DNA of 8,057 bases from an uncultured Saprospiraceae bacterium (GTDB taxonomy: Bacteria; Bacteroidota; Bacteroidia; Chitinophagales; Saprospiraceae): NCBI GenBank assembly GCA_937967535.1, contig CALCMV010000352.1:1-8057 (forward strand). Direction: 5' to 3'. This document shows positions 6,465-8,057 of this stretch, piece by piece. The notes under the pieces are model-generated. The model saw only the letters and a program-made list of their open reading frames with translations, did no database searches and had not been told where the DNA came from. The translations under genes were made by a program, and so were the position numbers. The first letter of the stretch is position 1. Each line of letters starts with the position of its first letter.

Positions 6465-7149
6465 TAGAAATAACCGCTTGGGCAAGTGCTGTTTCGTTGG
6501 GTTCGGTGGCAATTTTAAATGTATCAAATCCAAACTCCCTCAATTTGCTAGCTGTCGTATGTCCGATAGCTAGCAATTTTTGTTTTTGTTTTAATGAATA
6601 TTTTTCAAAATAGGCTTCCACATTCATCGGAGAAGTAAAAACTAAAACCATTGCATCGCTTTGCGGAAAATCTCTTATTTTTTTATTCTCATAAACAACT
6701 ATATCTATCGCAATTATCTCATTTTCAATTATTTTTCTAATCGAATGACGTGAATTTTTTGCGTGGGGAAATAGCACAGACTGCCCCTTTGCCATTCGCA
6801 GAAAATCGGGGGCGGTGGTGTCTGCATTGCCCGTACCAATGAAATCTGCTTTTACACCATATTCCAACAAATACCCGACACTTGCTTTGCTCATTACCGC
6901 TAATTTGGGCATATCAGATGCCTGACCTTTCAAAAACATCTGCCATCTCCCTTCATTCCATTTCAAATATTCAAAAAAGAACTTCATTCCATTTTTACTA
7001 TAAAAAAAAATCCAATCCACACGCGGACAAGTGAATGGTACACCTTCAAATTCGAGTAGAGAAAAACCCTCTACCTGCCAGCCTTTTTCGGAAAGCAAAT
7101 AGAGAAAATCACTATCAGGAGTCAAATCGCGGGTGATGAATGTAGTCAT
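6454..7149 (-). CDS. hemD: Uroporphyrinogen-III synthase
   Basis: The 231-residue protein has the length and two-lobed motif layout of HemD, the cytoplasmic enzyme that cyclises hydroxymethylbilane to uroporphyrinogen III in tetrapyrrole (heme, siroheme) synthesis. Visible signatures are DWIFFYSKNGMKFFFE (45-60), the central IGTGNADTTAPDFL (104-117), VLFPHAKNSR (125-134), MVLVFTSPMNVEAYF (167-181), and near the C-terminus LLAIGHTTASKLREFGF (192-208), the best-conserved IG.TTA..L...G stretch. HemD sequences are very divergent, so the family call relies on these motifs together. No other heme-synthesis gene is in the window. It is transcribed in the same direction as the RidA-like gene 205 bases upstream. 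Its 3' end overlaps the converging T9SS gene by 11 bases and its coding region contains a terminator-like hairpin for that gene (6545-6576). Confidence 0.88.
   Translation of the reverse strand: MTTFITRDLTPDSDFLYLLSEKGWQVEGFSLLEFEGVPFTCPRVDWIFFYSKNGMKFFFEYLKWNEGRWQMFLKGQASDMPKLAVMSKASVGYLLEYGVKADFIGTGNADTTAPDFLRMAKGQSVLFPHAKNSRHSIRKIIENEIIAIDIVVYENKKIRDFPQSDAMVLVFTSPMNVEAYFEKYSLKQKQKLLAIGHTTASKLREFGFDTFKIATEPNETALAQAVISIIE
6545..6576 (+). terminator. Terminator-like hairpin inside hemD, serving the converging gene
   Basis: TTGCTAGCTGTCG (6545-6557) pairs with CGATAGCTAGCAA (6564-6576) over 13 positions with one G-T wobble and a six-base loop. It is followed on the plus strand by TTTTTGTTTTTG. 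It starts about 80 bases after the stop codon of the plus-strand T9SS gene, the usual distance for an intrinsic terminator. The same bases on the minus strand encode the conserved LLAIGHTTASK segment of HemD, so the hairpin and the protein motif are superimposed. Function as a terminator is inferred. Confidence 0.55.
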
Positions 7150-7170
7150 ATATTGAAAATCCTAAGTTTA

Positions 7171-7354
7171 CTGGACTTTGGGGAATTTGGAAACTGGGTA
7201 ACTAGGTAAATCCTTCATTATCAATAACTTAAACTGATTTATGTTTTATTTTAAATTACTTTTATTACGATTTTTATTTTACTGATAAATAAGGAATTAC
7301 GTCTTTGTTAGTCTAATTACCCAGTTCCCCAGTTACCTAATTTCCAAAGTCCGG
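7171..7354. repeat. Inverted pair of degenerate period-8 repeats between hemD and ridA-like gene
   Basis: The left arm (7171-7208) starts CTGGACTTTGG and continues with AACTGGGT-AACTAGGT, a period-8 repeat. The right arm, read on the minus strand from 7354, starts CCGGACTTTGG and contains TAACTGGG-GAACTGGG. The arms are inverted relative to each other, match best over the outer GGACTTTGG, and enclose about 105 AT-rich bases. The right arm begins directly at the stop codon of the RidA-like gene. The layout recalls a small non-autonomous element or a long imperfect RNA hairpin. Confidence 0.5.
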
Positions 7355-7738
7355 TTAGGCAACAATCGCCGTTACTTCAATCTCGACCAACATATCAGGA
7401 TTGACCAAGCCACTGATTTTGACCATAGTAGAGGCGGGTTTGATGTCGCGAAAAAACTCACCATGCGCCCGCCCGACTTCTTCCCAACGGCTGATGTCGG
7501 TCACATACATGCGGGTGCGTATCACATCCCTCATACTCGCGCCCGCTTCTTGTAAGGCTTTTTCTATTTTCTCAAAAATAAATTTGGATTGGGCATACAT
7601 ATCGTCTTTGCCGATGAGTTGGTCGCCATCCATCGCAGTGGTGCCGGCTACTTCGATGATATTGCCTATACGCACTGCACGCGAGTAACCCACAATGTCT
7701 TCCCATTTTGTGCCGGAGGAAATGAGTTGTTTTTTCAT
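7355..7738 (-). CDS. RidA-superfamily (YjgF/YER057c/UK114) protein lacking the catalytic arginine
   Basis: The 127-residue protein has the standard length and fold signature of the Rid superfamily: AVRIGNIIEVAGTTA (21-35), the helix FEKIEKALQEAGASMRDVIRTRMYVTD (55-81), and the C-terminal KPASTMVKISGLVNPDMLVEIEVTAIV. RidA itself is a trimeric cytoplasmic enzyme that hydrolyses reactive enamine/imine intermediates released by PLP enzymes, using an arginine at E. coli position 105 in a PARS motif. Here that position is S103 in PAST, so classical RidA imine deaminase activity is not expected. Arginine-less subfamilies (Rid4-7 type) are known, often beside catabolic genes. The ATG at 7736-7738 gives the normal N-terminus. 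hemD lies downstream on the same strand after 205 bases with repeats, so co-transcription is uncertain. Confidence 0.92.
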   Translation of the reverse strand: MKKQLISSGTKWEDIVGYSRAVRIGNIIEVAGTTAMDGDQLIGKDDMYAQSKFIFEKIEKALQEAGASMRDVIRTRMYVTDISRWEEVGRAHGEFFRDIKPASTMVKISGLVNPDMLVEIEVTAIVA

Positions 7739-8057
7739 TTGAAATAATTTGTTATTTATTTAGTAGAATAAAAACAATATAAATTTTTGATTATGAGTGT
7801 TTTACCTAATTTTTCGACTATCCGTTTAACTTTGCCTAAGATGACGGACACTTTCAAAGTGTCAGGCATCACCAAGTCTTAAAAATCAGAGCTTTACGAA
7901 AAAACATAAAACATTGATCATACTACTATACATGAGTTAAAAAATCAAAAATCAACTGTCTTGCTGAATTTATTTCAGCATCTTCCGAACGATAGAAAAC
8001 CAATGCCGCACAAAACATCTAACTTTTTGATTATGAATAAAATACAAAATTGCAACT
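7739..8057. other. AT-rich intergenic end of window, possible gene start at edge
   Basis: No complete gene is visible. The stretch holds hairpin copy C (7840-7870), a short inverted repeat TGCTGAA...TTCAGCA (7962-7968 and 7974-7980), and two copies of TTTTTGATTATGA (7784-7796 and 8024-8036). The ATG at 8034 opens a frame (MNKIQNCN...) that runs off the window and could be the start of a plus-strand gene, but eight codons are too few to call. I see no TAnnTTTG promoter box for the RidA-like gene here. Confidence 0.5.
7840..7870 (+). repeat. Long imperfect hairpin, family copy C
   Basis: Arms 7840-7854 (GATGACGGACACTTT) and 7856-7870 (AAAGTGTCAGGCATC) pair over 15 positions around a single C, with two mismatches, A7844-G7866 and G7846-A7864. 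The second falls at the same place in the CGGAC/GTCAG core as in copies A (1692-1722) and B (1905-1934). No T run follows, so it is not an obvious intrinsic terminator. It lies about 100 bases upstream of the RidA-like gene's start, outside any gene. Confidence 0.75.

Noticed and set aside
1..8057. CRISPR arrays, tRNA or rRNA genes, defence islands, intact insertion sequences
   Set aside because: Reading both strands, I found no regularly spaced repeats, no tRNA-like cloverleaf, no rRNA-like sequence and no transposase or defence-gene motifs.

Overview
The window looks like a chromosomal segment from a Bacteroidota bacterium, plausibly a Saprospiria-like or related lineage. The evidence is AT-rich DNA with long AT-rich spacers, start codons without Shine-Dalgarno sequences, promoter-like TAnnTTTG boxes, and two signal-peptide proteins that end in type IX secretion (T9SS) sorting domains of the PNP...GK(x3)Q type. 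I cannot name a genus.

Layout: 1-293 holds no convincing gene. A MoxR-type AAA+ ATPase gene lies on the minus strand (359-1321), with a strong hairpin terminator at its 3' end and a Bacteroidota-type promoter at 1402-1432. A 730-base spacer (1322-2053) contains short tandem repeats, two long imperfect hairpins of one family in inverted orientation, and a very AT-rich core. On the plus strand, 2054-3682 encodes a secreted protein combining a c-type heme motif, a copper type II monooxygenase (PHM/DBM-like) module with all six expected copper ligands, and a T9SS sorting domain. It is followed by a terminator. A 1.1-kb spacer (3683-4781) holds a second, orphan terminator at 4313-4344 and only weak hints of a small transcript or peptide. 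The plus-strand gene 4782-6464 encodes a secreted T9SS protein of a widespread but uncharacterised Bacteroidota surface family. It converges with, and overlaps by 11 bases, a minus-strand hemD (uroporphyrinogen-III synthase, 6454-7149). Upstream of hemD on the same strand is a RidA-superfamily gene (7355-7738) lacking the catalytic arginine. The last 300 bases contain a third copy of the hairpin family and no complete gene.

The genes do not form an obvious pathway. Heme synthesis (HemD) and a heme-binding secreted protein share the window, but they are on opposite strands and separated, so no functional link is claimed. The items most worth following are the heme-copper T9SS protein, the hairpin family with a conserved internal G.A mismatch, and a terminator-like hairpin buried in the hemD coding sequence that appears to serve the converging gene. 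I did not see CRISPR arrays, tRNA or rRNA genes, or an intact insertion sequence.
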